Part shown: positions 35,959 to 44,242 of the stretch, piece by piece | Numbering within the stretch: position 1 is the stretch's first letter | Layout of the letters: the number at the start of each line of letters is the position of its first letter | From: Nostoc flagelliforme FACHB-838 | GTDB lineage: Bacteria > Cyanobacteriota > Cyanobacteriia > Cyanobacteriales > Nostocaceae | Direction of reading: 5' to 3' | NCBI RefSeq assembly: GCF_014698065.1 | Contig: NZ_JACJSI010000002.1 | Coordinates: 124,001 to 188,000 of the forward strand | Length of the DNA: 64,000 nucleotides | The notes under the pieces: model-generated | The model's input: only the letters and a program-made list of their open reading frames with translations | Database searches by the model: none | Told to the model about the DNA's origin: nothing | Program-made: the position numbers and the translations under genes

Positions 35959-36186
35959 TTACAACGTTACTTTTAATGACTTTACTTGTGTTTTTGGCTC
36001 TGGTAGAGGTTCGCCGTTTGCCAAAGATGATTCAATCAGTATTTCTAAAACTTCTTGAGCATTTTTCAAAGCTTCTTCGTAAGTCTTTCCGTGAGTGCAA
36101 GGCTGCATTATCTGCGTAAACTCCGGTAGCAAAACCACATAACATTGGTCTTTTTCTGACCATTGAATAATAATTGTATATTTCAT
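35959..36186 (-). CDS. HicB-like antitoxin-type protein
   Basis: The 75-residue protein MKYTIIIQWSEKDQCYVVLL, then PEFTQIMQPCTHGKTYEEAL and KNAQEVLEILIESSLANGEP, is a HicB-type partial RNase-H-like fold. No HicA toxin gene is adjacent on either side, so it seems to be an orphan; orphan HicB proteins are common in cyanobacteria. An alternative frame over the same DNA (36032-36217) is only a shadow. Confidence 0.75.
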   Translation of the reverse strand: MKYTIIIQWSEKDQCYVVLLPEFTQIMQPCTHGKTYEEALKNAQEVLEILIESSLANGEPLPEPKTQVKSLKVTL

Positions 36187-36224
36187 ATAGCAATTCTATT
36201 TGATTAGTGAAAATCACAAGACTC

Positions 36225-36257
36225 AGATCCCCGACTTCTCTAAGAAGTCGGGGATCT
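36225..36257. repeat. REP-like palindrome overlapping a gene end
   Basis: agatccccgacttct (from 36225) pairs perfectly with agaagtcggggatct (to 36257) around a 3-base loop. This GGGGATCT/agaagtcgggg palindrome is repeated widely in Nostocales. It supplies the last codons and stop of the gene at 36240-36473. Confidence 0.75.
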
Positions 36258-36473
36258 CATTGTTATCCAGCTTTTTACCTGACCTTCAGCAATATCTTTT
36301 TTACCTCTTTCAAAGGATTCAATAAATCCAGGGATATCAAGCAATTCTTGGGTAGCCTCTTCACTCTCCTTATCTGCTAGATATGCTAAAAAGTCAGCAA
36401 CTAGTTGTAAGCGTTCTGAAGATAATCTATCTAGATATTGGTTGATTTGCTGACGAACTTCTGTGTTATTCAT
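36240..36473 (-). CDS. Small antitoxin-like protein (DUF2281-like), C-terminus altered by a palindrome
   Basis: The 77-residue product starts MNNTEVRQQINQYLDRLSSE, then RLQLVADFLAYLADKESEEA, TQELLDIPGFIESFERGKKD and IAEGQVKSW. This is the pattern of small cyanobacterial antitoxin-like proteins (two helices, then a toxin-binding acidic tail). Its final residues (RSPTS) and stop lie in the REP-like palindrome at 36225-36257, so the natural C-terminus seems to have been replaced. No toxin gene is adjacent. Confidence 0.6.
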   Translation of the reverse strand: MNNTEVRQQINQYLDRLSSERLQLVADFLAYLADKESEEATQELLDIPGFIESFERGKKDIAEGQVKSWITMRSPTS

Positions 36474-36488
36474 ATTTTCACTACTCTT

Positions 36489-37274
36489 TTACTTCTCTAA
36501 TTGTGCCAACTTCTTCTGAGCAAATTCCCGCACTTGCTCATCTGGGTCATTCTCTGCGCGATCGCGCAACAGTGGTAAAGTCTGGTCATGCTGAGGAAAT
36601 TGCTTGATAATTATCTCTAGTGCAATGCGCCGAGGGTTGAGGTTAAACAGGAGATCATGGCTATCCTTAAAGGGGTCATTAACAGCGCAGTGGTGGTAGA
36701 TGTCAAATAAATCAGCGTCATCTTTGAAGTTCTTGGCTAATTCTTGGACTGCTGTACGTCGCACATCGTTGTCATCATCCTGGGTAGCGCGTTCTTTGAG
36801 GATGGATTTGGTTTCGGGGTCATCTTTGAAGTTCTTCGCTAATTCTTGGACTGCTGCACGTCGCACATCCCAGTTATCATCCTTGGTAGCGCGTTCTTTG
36901 AGCCAGGTTTTGGTTTCGGGGTCATCTTTGAAGTTCTTGGCTAATTCTTCGACTGCTGCACCTCGCACATCCCAGTTATCATCCTTAGTAGCGCGTTCTT
37001 TGAGGATGGATTTGGTTTCGGGGTCATCTTTGAAGTTCTTGGCTAATTCTTCGACTGCTGCACGTCGCACATAGTTGTCATTATCCTTAGTAGCGCGTTC
37101 TTTGAGGATGGATTTGGTTTCGGGGTCATCTTTGAAGTTCTTCGCTAATTCTTGGACTGCTGCACGTCGCACATCCCAGTTATCATCCTTAGTAGCGCGT
37201 TCTTTGAGGATGGATTTGGTTTCGGGGTCATCTTTGAAGTTCTTGGCTAATTCTTCGACTGCTGCATCTCGCAC
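36489..37274 (-). pseudogene. HEAT-repeat tail of a broken NACHT/HEAT protein
   Basis: The frame contains six near-identical HEAT-like repeats of 34 residues (102 bp). The unit is RRAAVQELAKNFKDDPETKS then ILKERATKDDNWDV, and a C-terminal end (DLLFNLNPRRIALEIIIKQF, QVREFAQKKLAQLEK) follows. It is out of frame with, and directly downstream of, the NACHT part. The listed start is only the first Met in the frame; the HEAT reading continues upstream to about 37300. The near-identity of repeats suggests recent expansion. On its own it would be an unusual HEAT-only protein, so I regard it as the 3' half of the broken gene. Confidence 0.7.
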
Positions 37275-38788
37275 ATCGTAGTTATCATCCTTGGTAGCTC
37301 TTGATTTCGATTAAGAATTGCCATCATCGTCAACAGCAGAGGATTTCCCGCCAATTCTGCAATAGATTTGGAAGCTTCAATTCCTCTTTGTAGCCGTTCC
37401 CGTTTTCTCACTTTATCTACTGCATCGGTAAAAGTTAACTCATGCCAACGGTAGATAAAATCCTGAATTTGTTCTGAGTCTAAATCTTGTAATATAAAGT
37501 GGCGAAACTCAGCATTAAGCAATCGTTGCGGTTTATAGCCAATAATCCGAGAAGTGACAATTACCTGCACATCAGGATAGTCATTAGTAAAGCGATGAAT
37601 ATCAGTAATTACATCCTCTCGCTTACCAGGGTCAAATACCTCATCCAAACCATCAAACATCACTAAGACATTACCAGCTTTTAATTGTTTATCTAGTTCA
37701 AGCTGATTGAGATGATGAACAGCACCACTACATTGATGGAAAAATTCTAGAAAATTATTGCACTCTTTATCTTCCCGTCCCCGCATATAAGTGCGTAATT
37801 CAATTAGCAACGGAATTGGTAATAATATAACATTATTCAGTGGAGACTCTGCCCAATTCAAAGCCAGAAATTGCAACAATGTAGACTTACCTGAACCAGG
37901 ATCGCCCAAAATCACAATGTATTTATAATCTTGCTTTTTATTGACAACATCTAAAACTGAACGGATCGGTTGTTCAAAATAAACCCGTTTGTGGCGTTCT
38001 AAATCTTCTAATTCCACTTCTGCTTCTACTTGGTCACTTTCTCGCAGCCGTCTAAGATGTTCTTTAGGCAGTTCGTGAACTTGTGGTAATACTTGATGAG
38101 CTTCCCGGACATTTTGAGCAGTAAAAATCCGCCATAATTTCAGTTCGTTATAGGCATAGCCGCTAGTATCTAAGCTATCTAACTTAAGATTGCCATAGCG
38201 TTCACGAATTCCTTCTTGATATTTAACTAAATTAAACTCTGGAACAACACCAGCAATTTCTTTGGTATTTATTTCAATATCAGATAATTTTTGTAATTCT
38301 AGGATGTGGTATAAATCTTTTGAATCTAAAAGAAGTTCTTGCACTTGTGTTAAATACTGTTCTGTAATTGATTGCCACTTAAACTTAAATGGCAGAGGTT
38401 TTAATTGCAGCCTGTTCCAACTATCTTCTAGAGTTTTAGCGTCTAGAGATTCACAATTAATATCAAAAGCTTTACCAAGAATTTCTATAACCGGCTTATC
38501 GCTGATAAATTTTTGGATGTCTGTGGTGTACTCTTTAATCTCAGTTTCAGCAAGTTTGCAACGAGCTTTTAACTGCTGCTGCATGAGTTGCAAAAATTCC
38601 TTTAAGGCTTTCCCCGCAGCAATTTCTATGTCTTCCTTCTTAAGCTTCTGGAAAATCTTGCCAGGGATGCCTTTTAATAAATCTTTAGCCCAATCTTTAG
38701 CAGCATCCTTAGCTAAGTCTTCCAAAATGGGTTTAAAAATAAACCCGGCGGCCTGAGTTACACCCCAAATAGTTAACCACTCCAGCAT
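37247..38788 (-). pseudogene. NACHT NTPase (bacterial NLR-like), truncated by deletion and frameshift
   Basis: The preferred start is the ATG at 38788 (MLEWLTIWGVTQAAGFIFKP); a longer frame reaches 38830. A 280-residue helical N-terminus leads to the NACHT domain: P-loop YIVILGDPGSGKSTLLQFLA, Walker B NVLVMFDGLDEVFD, then DVQVIVTSRIIGYKPQRLLN and ELAGNPLLLTMMAILNRNQE. Normal family members continue with a long winged-helix region and then repeats. Here the frame runs from LNRNQELPR straight into HEAT-repeat DNA in the wrong frame and ends. NACHT proteins of this build include anti-phage sensors. It is probably inactive. Confidence 0.8.
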
Positions 38789-38884
38789 AATATTCGCTTC
38801 TGTTGAGATTTTGATTACGAGTATATCCACTAGCTGGAGTAATGTTTCCAGATTTCAGAGTTATTGCAGAAACACATTCTCTGG

Positions 38885-39220
38885 TTACGCCAGAATAATT
38901 GCCGCGATCGCATACTGGGACGCCTCATCATAAAACCGTTCTACCTCTAAACTCAAAAACCCATCTGGTACAATCGGTGCTTTATTTATTCTTCTCTTTG
39001 AGCGATCGCATGGCTGCGCCGAGGTAATTTTCCCCACAGCACGCCCAGTTTCGCTATCACCATGAGCCGCCGCTAGTTCTTGTAAGGGATATGTGCGATC
39101 AATCACTGCACGAATTTTACCCGCTTCAATCAATTCTTTCAGATAAAGCAAATCTTGAGTGATACAGTGTTGGGTTTGAGGACTCTTTTGGTTTGAGAGA
39201 GCGATCGCTCTGCTTTTCTT
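38885..39220 (-). pseudogene. Decayed copy of the zinc-type alcohol dehydrogenase at 44243-45187
   Basis: The minus-strand translation contains LYLKELIEAGKIRAVIDRTY then PLQELAAAHGDSETGRAVGK, nearly identical to the C-terminus of the dehydrogenase at 44243. Immediately upstream, bases 39168-39205 (gttgggtttgaggactcttt tggtttgagagagcgatcgc) match 44506-44540, with the intervening 100 bp deleted. The catalytic and NADP-binding parts are gone and the end runs into unrelated DNA. Confidence 0.75.
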
Positions 39221-39543
39221 AAGTAACTCTCGGTTGACCCATTTTTCGATAAGTTATATCATGTCCGTTTAATTACTTATTAAACCCGGAGAACCTCAAA
39301 GAGCCAAAGCTATGCATTGTCTTCCCTCTAATTGCTAAGACGTTGGGAATGGCGTTCAACGATCGAGAAAAGGCAAGTAATTGTACGGATGCGGTATAAG
39401 AAAAAATGAGAATGCATAAAGATATTTTAAGTATTTAAAAAAACTAGCACCCCTGAGTTAACTTGATGCAAACTCTCGGTAAAATCGGCTAGTCGAGAGT
39501 TGTGTGTCAGATAAATCACTATCACGCTAGAGGGAAGTTCAAA
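39221..39543. other. Upstream region of the first sorbosone-dehydrogenase-like gene
   Basis: No gene. Bases 39471-39501 carry an inverted repeat, aactctcg pairing with cgagagtt, followed by a conserved stretch (aaatcactatcacgctagag) that precedes the start codon. The same arrangement is found before the second copy, so it is a likely shared promoter or operator region. Confidence 0.5.
39471..39534 (+). promoter_or_regulatory. Conserved inverted repeat and leader, dehydrogenase copy 1
   Basis: aactctcg (39471-39478) and cgagagtt (39494-39501) form an inverted repeat, followed by ataaatcactatcacgctag. The equivalent block before copy 2 is 41670-41742. Conservation of the block between otherwise diverged upstream regions suggests a functional control site. 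Confidence 0.45.
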
Positions 39544-41148
39544 ATGGTTGCATTTACTTTAAAACCAACACAGATACTTAGAAGCATACTATCCGCATCG
39601 CTACTTAGTCTGATGTCATTAGAGGTTCTTACCACCGCTGCGTTCGGCAAGCCGCCCGCTGCGTCTGTTGAAACTAAGCTGAAAGTGCCTAGTACAATGA
39701 CCTCTTGGCCCTTTAACACTAACCGTTACTTGAAAGTGCCGCCCAATTTTTCCGCCTCTGTTTATGCTCGCATTGAGAAAGCCCGCTTTATGGCAGTTGC
39801 TCCCAATGGGGATCTTCTCGTATCACAGCCGAGTAAGGGTAAAGTGTTAATTGTCCGACCAAATGGCACTAAAGACCCAATTATTTCGGACTTCGTGACG
39901 GGTTTACGCAAACCACATGACATTGTGTTTCATAAGATTGGTAACACCACATACATTTATATCTCTGAGACTCATCAAATTAACCGCTTCATCTACAACT
40001 CTGGAGATATAGTCGCGCAAAATCGCCAAATCGTTGTAACTGGTTTACCAGACAGCAGCACATCAGAACTCAAAGGCTCTTATGGTCACGAACTGAAAAA
40101 TATCGCACTTGATGCCAACCACAAACTGTATGTGTCCATCGCCTCTACATGCAATGCCTGCAAAGAAGATACTGTCAGTAACCCAAAGCGTGGTGCGATT
40201 TACGTCTATAACGCTGATGGAACCAATCAGCGGCTTTTTGCCCAAGGTTTACGTAATGCCGAAGGATTAGCATTCGTACCAGGTACGAATGACTTTTGGG
40301 TAGTCGTTAATAATCGAGACCAGATTGCCTATCCCTTCAACGATAGTACTGGCAATTACGGTAAAATTATTCCCTCTTACGTTGACGATCACCCACCAGA
40401 GGAGTTCACGAAAGTCCGAGATGGTGGTAACTACGGTTGGCCATTCTGCAACCCCAATCCAGACACGCCAAATGGCCTCAACAACATGCCATTTGATCGA
40501 GATTATCAGTACAATGCTGATGGAAATGTTAATTGCAATGCAATGGACAGGATTAGCAAGGGTATTCAAGCCCATTCCGCTCCCTTGGGATTAACATTCT
40601 TACAAAATACCAACTTTCCCAGCCTCTACTCAAGTGGAGTAGTGACGGCGTTGCATGGTTCATGGAATCGACGGAAGAAAACAGGCTACAAAATAGCTTA
40701 CTTTCCCTGGAACAGTACGACAAAAACCCCAGGGGATGAGATGGATTTAGTCAATGGTTGGCTAATTCCAGGAACGCAAGATGTCTGGGGGCGACCTGTG
40801 GATATGGTAGTCGATCAGCAAGGTAATTTGTTGATTTCTGATGACTACAGCGGCACTATCTACAAGCTCTCCTACACGCCTTCACAACAGGTTAAGGTAT
40901 ACAAAGACCCAAATTTGACTGGAGTTTCCCAGTCTTTTCCTGCAACTCCAGGAGTATACAAAGCTAATCAAGGTGGCTTAAATGTTGTAGGGAATGATGC
41001 TATTAGCTCATTAAGTGTACCACCGGGTACGGTAGTACGTGTCTGCCAAAATGAAACTGGTGGTCTATGCCGTGAGTATAGCGCTGGTGATTATAAATCT
41101 GTTGGAGCTGACTTAGATAACGTAATATCTTTTATAGAAGTCAAGTAG
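39544..41148 (+). CDS. Secreted sorbosone/PQQ-type sugar dehydrogenase-like protein with one beta/gamma-crystallin module
   Basis: The start chosen is the ATG at 39544 (MVAFTLKPTQILRSILSASL), preceded by GAGGGAAG; the frame extends 14 codons upstream. A signal peptide ends near TTAAFGKPP. The beta-propeller part shows KVPPNFSASVYARIEKARFM, VAPNGDLLVSQPSKGKVLIV, GLRKPHDIVFHKIGNTTYIY, GLRNAEGLAFVPGTNDFWVV and a final WGRPVDMVVDQQGNLLISDD. This is the sorbosone dehydrogenase-like family, which oxidises sugars with a PQQ-type cofactor in related enzymes. The last 80 residues form a beta/gamma-crystallin module with Ca2+-site-like NDAISS and LDNVIS. It is 534 residues. The cofactor is not proved. 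Confidence 0.85.
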   Translation: MVAFTLKPTQILRSILSASLLSLMSLEVLTTAAFGKPPAASVETKLKVPSTMTSWPFNTNRYLKVPPNFSASVYARIEKARFMAVAPNGDLLVSQPSKGKVLIVRPNGTKDPIISDFVTGLRKPHDIVFHKIGNTTYIYISETHQINRFIYNSGDIVAQNRQIVVTGLPDSSTSELKGSYGHELKNIALDANHKLYVSIASTCNACKEDTVSNPKRGAIYVYNADGTNQRLFAQGLRNAEGLAFVPGTNDFWVVVNNRDQIAYPFNDSTGNYGKIIPSYVDDHPPEEFTKVRDGGNYGWPFCNPNPDTPNGLNNMPFDRDYQYNADGNVNCNAMDRISKGIQAHSAPLGLTFLQNTNFPSLYSSGVVTALHGSWNRRKKTGYKIAYFPWNSTTKTPGDEMDLVNGWLIPGTQDVWGRPVDMVVDQQGNLLISDDYSGTIYKLSYTPSQQVKVYKDPNLTGVSQSFPATPGVYKANQGGLNVVGNDAISSLSVPPGTVVRVCQNETGGLCREYSAGDYKSVGADLDNVISFIEVK

Positions 41149-41162
41149 TACCAGTCACCGGA

Positions 41163-41266
41163 TTTTAAATTTTGGATTTTGGTGAAGCAGAGCGGTCTTG
41201 GGGGTTTCCCCCATGAGCGACTGCTGAACCCGAAGGGCTTAAATAGTTTAAAATCCAAAATTTAAA
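41163..41266. repeat. MITE-like inverted-repeat element, about 104 bp
   Basis: ttttaaattttggatttt (41163-41180) pairs with aaaatccaaaatttaaa (41250-41266). The inside carries palindromes (gggggtttccccc; gcagagcgg..gcgactgc). It is a non-coding palindromic repeat of the kind dispersed in Nostoc spacers. Confidence 0.55.
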
Positions 41267-41394
41267 CGAGTCCCAAAGCAAGCGAATTTAAACGCGAGAA
41301 CAATTTTATTATCTAAAATCAAAAATTGAGTCACCTGTGCTACTTTTAGCTTATTGAGGAAGTCAGGAGGGAGAGGGCAGTTTAAGAGAGGGTA

Positions 41395-41441
41395 ATTTTT
41401 ACCACAGCACGTCCAGTTTCGCTATAACCATAAGTCATAAG
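41395..41441 (-). pseudogene. Short remnant of the alcohol dehydrogenase C-terminus
   Basis: aatttttaccacagcacgtc then cagtttcgctataaccataa matches 44270-44308 of the intact dehydrogenase gene with a few changes, in the same orientation. It is the third trace of that gene in the locus and lies exactly between the two sorbosone-dehydrogenase-like copies. Confidence 0.6.
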
Positions 41442-41576
41442 ACCGATGAATCCAGTTCAAAGGCTCACCGACAGAGTTCTGAGTAAAAATATACCTAGCG
41501 AAGTATTGTCAAAAACTAGTATCTTTAAGTAAAGTTCACTCAAAGGGATTTCCAAATAAAAAAATATTCAACAATT

Positions 41577-41643
41577 ACATCTTGTAGGATAAGGTCTTAT
41601 CTGCCTTCGGCTAAAGGCGGGTAAGACCTCACCCCACAAGATG
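41577..41643. repeat. Long imperfect hairpin
   Basis: catcttgt (41579-41586) pairs with acaagatg (41636-41643). The inside has a second arm pair, aaggtcttatctgcc with ggcgggtaagacct, around ttcggctaaa. A palindromic repeat unit or a terminator for the first dehydrogenase copy. Confidence 0.5.
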
Positions 41644-41669
41644 GAATAATTTATTTATTGAAAATTCCT

Positions 41670-41742
41670 AACTCTCTCTCAAAAAAATCGAACAAACAGC
41701 CGAGAGTTGGGTGTAATATAAATCACTAGCACGCTAAAAGGA
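41670..41742 (+). promoter_or_regulatory. Conserved inverted repeat and leader, dehydrogenase copy 2
   Basis: aactctct (41670-41677) and cgagagtt (41701-41708) match the flanks of the inverted repeat before copy 1, and taaatcactagcacgctaaa matches the leader that follows there. The start codon is 43 bp after the second arm, compared with 43 bp in copy 1. Confidence 0.45.
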
Positions 41743-41750
41743 AGTTTATA

Positions 41751-43934
41751 ATGAGTGTGTTTTTCCTAAATCCAACACAGATGCTCAGACGCTTACTACC
41801 CGCATCGCTAGTTACTTTGATCGCCTCAGTTACTAGTCTGATATCATTAGAAGTTTTTCCTAACGCAGCTTTCGGTCAACCTCCAGACGCGTCTGTTGAA
41901 ACCCAGCTGAAAGTGCCTTATTCGATGAGCTATACGCCTTTTAATATTAGCCGTTACTTAAAAGTGCCGCCCAATTTTTCCGCCTCTGTTTATGCTCGCA
42001 TTGAGAAAGCCCGCTTTATGGCAGTTGCTCCCAATGGGGATCTTCTCGTATCACAGCCGAGTAAGGGTAAAGTGTTAATTGTCCGACCAAATGGCACTAA
42101 AGACCCAATTATTTCGGACTTCGTGACGGGTTTACGCAAACCACATGACATTGTGTTTCATAAGATTGGTAACACTACATACATTTATATCGCTGAGAGT
42201 CATCAAATTAACCGCTTCATCTACAACTCTGGAGATATAGTCGCGCAAAATCGCCAAATCGTTGTAACTGGTTTACCAGACAGCAGCACATCAGAACTCA
42301 AAGGCTCTTATGGTCACGAACTAAAAAATATCGCACTTGATGCCAATCACAACCTGTACGTGTCCATTGCCTCTGCATGCAATGCCTGCAAAGAAGATAC
42401 TGTCAGTAACCCAAAGCGTGGTGCGATTTACATCTACAACGCTGATGGAACCAATCAGCGACTTTTTGCTGAAGGCTTACGTAATGCCGAAGGATTAGCA
42501 TTTGTACCTGGTACGAATGATCTTTGGGTAGTCGTTAATAATCGAGACCAAATCGCCTATCCCTTCAATGATGGCAGTGGCAATTACGGTAAGATTATTC
42601 CCTCTTACGTTGACGACCACCCGCCAGAGGAGTTCACGAAAGTCCGAGATGGTGGTAACTACGGTTGGCCATTCTGCAACCCCAATCCAGACACGCCAAA
42701 TGGCCTCAACAATATGCCGTTTGACCGCGACTATGAATTTAATGCTGATGGAAGTGTTAATTGCGATGCGATGGACAGGATCACCAAGGGTATTCAAGCC
42801 CATTCCGCTCCCTTGGGATTAACATTCTTACAAAATACCAACTTTCCCAGCCTCTACTCAAGTGGAGTAGTGACGGCGTTGCATGGTTCATGGAATCGAC
42901 AAAAGAAAACAGGCTACAAAATTTCTTACTTTCCCTGGAACAGTACGACAAATACCCCAGGGGACGAGATTGATTTAGTCAATGGTTGGCTAATTCCAGG
43001 AACGGAAGAAGTCTGGGGGCGACCTGTGGATATGGTAGTCGATCAGCAAGGTAATTTGTTGATTTCTGATGATTACAGCGGCACTATCTACAAGCTCTCC
43101 TACACGCCTTCAGCACAGGTTAAGGTATACAAAGACCCAAATTTGACTGGAGTTTCCCAGTCTTTTCCTGCAACTCTAGGGGTATACGAAGCAATCAAAG
43201 GTAATTTAAGTGTTGTAGGGAATGACGCTATTAGCTCATTAAGTGTACCACCGGGTACGGTAGTACTTGTTTGCCAACATGAAACTGGTGGTCTATGCCG
43301 TGAGTATAGCGCTGGTGATCATAATTACGTTGGAGCTGACTTGGATAACATAATATCGTTTATAGAGGTCAGACCCTCTTCTACACCCTCACAAGAGGTT
43401 AGGGTTTACAAAGACCCAAATTTGACTGGAGTTTCCCAGTCTTTTCCTGCAACTCCAGGAGTATACGAAGCAATCAAAGGTAACTTAAATATTGTAGGGA
43501 ATGATGCTATTAGCTCATTAAGTGTACCACCGGGTACGGTAGTACGTGTTTGCCAAAATGAAACTGGTGGTCTATGCCGTGAGTACAGCGCTGGTAATCA
43601 TAATTACGTTGGAAATGACTTAGATAACATAATATCGTTTATAGAGGTCAGACCCTCTTCTACACCCTCACAACAGGTTAGGGTCTACAAAGACCCAAAT
43701 TTAACTGGAGTTTCCCAGTCTTTTCCTGCAACTCCAGGAGTATACGAAGCAATCAAAGGTAATTTAAGTGTTGTAGGGAATGACGCTATTAGCTCATTAA
43801 GTGTACCACCGGGTACAGTAGTACGTGTTTGCCAAAATGAAACTGGTGGTCTATGCCGTGAGTATAGCGCTGGTGATTATAATTACGTTGGAGCTGACTT
43901 GGATAACATAATATCGTTTATAGAGGTCAAATAA
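41751..43934 (+). CDS. Secreted sorbosone dehydrogenase-like protein with three beta/gamma-crystallin modules
   Basis: This 727-residue paralogue of the gene at 39544 shares an almost identical propeller (YARIEKARFMAVAPNGDLLV, HDIVFHKIGNTTYIYIAESH, YPFNDGSGNYGKIIPSYVDD). It has its own signal peptide ending near PNAAFGQPPD. It ends in three tandem beta/gamma-crystallin modules of about 85-90 residues (VRVYKDPNLTGVSQSFPATP ... VGNDAISSLSVPPGTVVRVC ... LDNIISFIEV), joined by PSSTPSQ linkers. Copy 1 has one. The start at 41751 has AAAAGGAAG upstream. Likely secreted, with a Ca2+-binding or matrix-binding C-terminus. Confidence 0.87.
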   Translation: MSVFFLNPTQMLRRLLPASLVTLIASVTSLISLEVFPNAAFGQPPDASVETQLKVPYSMSYTPFNISRYLKVPPNFSASVYARIEKARFMAVAPNGDLLVSQPSKGKVLIVRPNGTKDPIISDFVTGLRKPHDIVFHKIGNTTYIYIAESHQINRFIYNSGDIVAQNRQIVVTGLPDSSTSELKGSYGHELKNIALDANHNLYVSIASACNACKEDTVSNPKRGAIYIYNADGTNQRLFAEGLRNAEGLAFVPGTNDLWVVVNNRDQIAYPFNDGSGNYGKIIPSYVDDHPPEEFTKVRDGGNYGWPFCNPNPDTPNGLNNMPFDRDYEFNADGSVNCDAMDRITKGIQAHSAPLGLTFLQNTNFPSLYSSGVVTALHGSWNRQKKTGYKISYFPWNSTTNTPGDEIDLVNGWLIPGTEEVWGRPVDMVVDQQGNLLISDDYSGTIYKLSYTPSAQVKVYKDPNLTGVSQSFPATLGVYEAIKGNLSVVGNDAISSLSVPPGTVVLVCQHETGGLCREYSAGDHNYVGADLDNIISFIEVRPSSTPSQEVRVYKDPNLTGVSQSFPATPGVYEAIKGNLNIVGNDAISSLSVPPGTVVRVCQNETGGLCREYSAGNHNYVGNDLDNIISFIEVRPSSTPSQQVRVYKDPNLTGVSQSFPATPGVYEAIKGNLSVVGNDAISSLSVPPGTVVRVCQNETGGLCREYSAGDYNYVGADLDNIISFIEVK
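43100..43931 (+). repeat. Three tandem ~280-bp coding repeats (beta/gamma-crystallin modules)
   Basis: The segments starting at about 43105, 43384 and 43669 each open with a (g)gttaagg/agggt-tacaaagacccaaat motif and close with gataacataatatcgtttat. They are nearly identical over 230 bp, so they arose recently by duplication and could change number by recombination. The single module in copy 1 matches them closely. Confidence 0.8.
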
Positions 43935-44242
43935 TACCAAATTTGCAAAGAAAATTTGGGATGCTCTTGTGTTCTAGTTAAATCAATTACTTACCTTATA
44001 AGCCATCTGTGCTGCTTTTTTAGTCCGTTGACTGTTAACGCTGATGAATCAGTATATGCAAGTCTGCCTTTTAGACATATGGTAAAAATGGTGTAGAGAC
44101 GTAGTAGCACTACGTCTCTACAAGGGTTTTAAATAATTTATATTTAATTTCTGGAGATGTATTTTGAACTAAACTATCACTCCAGAGATAACGAAACTTT
44201 GAGAAACAGCATCTCGGCTGACTTGCAGAGCTTTAGTTACAA
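43935..44242. other. Convergent spacer with terminator-like hairpin
   Basis: Bases 44092-44122 form tgtagagacgtag pairing with ctacgtctctaca across a 5-base loop, between the convergent dehydrogenase and alcohol dehydrogenase genes, so it could stop transcription from either side. The rest shows no gene. Confidence 0.55.
44092..44122. terminator. Palindromic terminator-like hairpin (gtagagacg family)
   Basis: A 13-bp perfect stem with a 5-base loop, followed by aagggtttt on the plus strand. The same gtagagacg-type palindrome stands after the acidic protein gene at 17714-17734. Confidence 0.55.

Larger units (their letters stand above)
41149..41750. other. 602-bp spacer between the two dehydrogenase copies
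   Basis: It holds an inverted-repeat element at 41163-41266, a remnant of the alcohol dehydrogenase gene (41395-41441), a long hairpin at 41577-41643 and the conserved control block 41670-41742. No intact gene. Confidence 0.55.
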
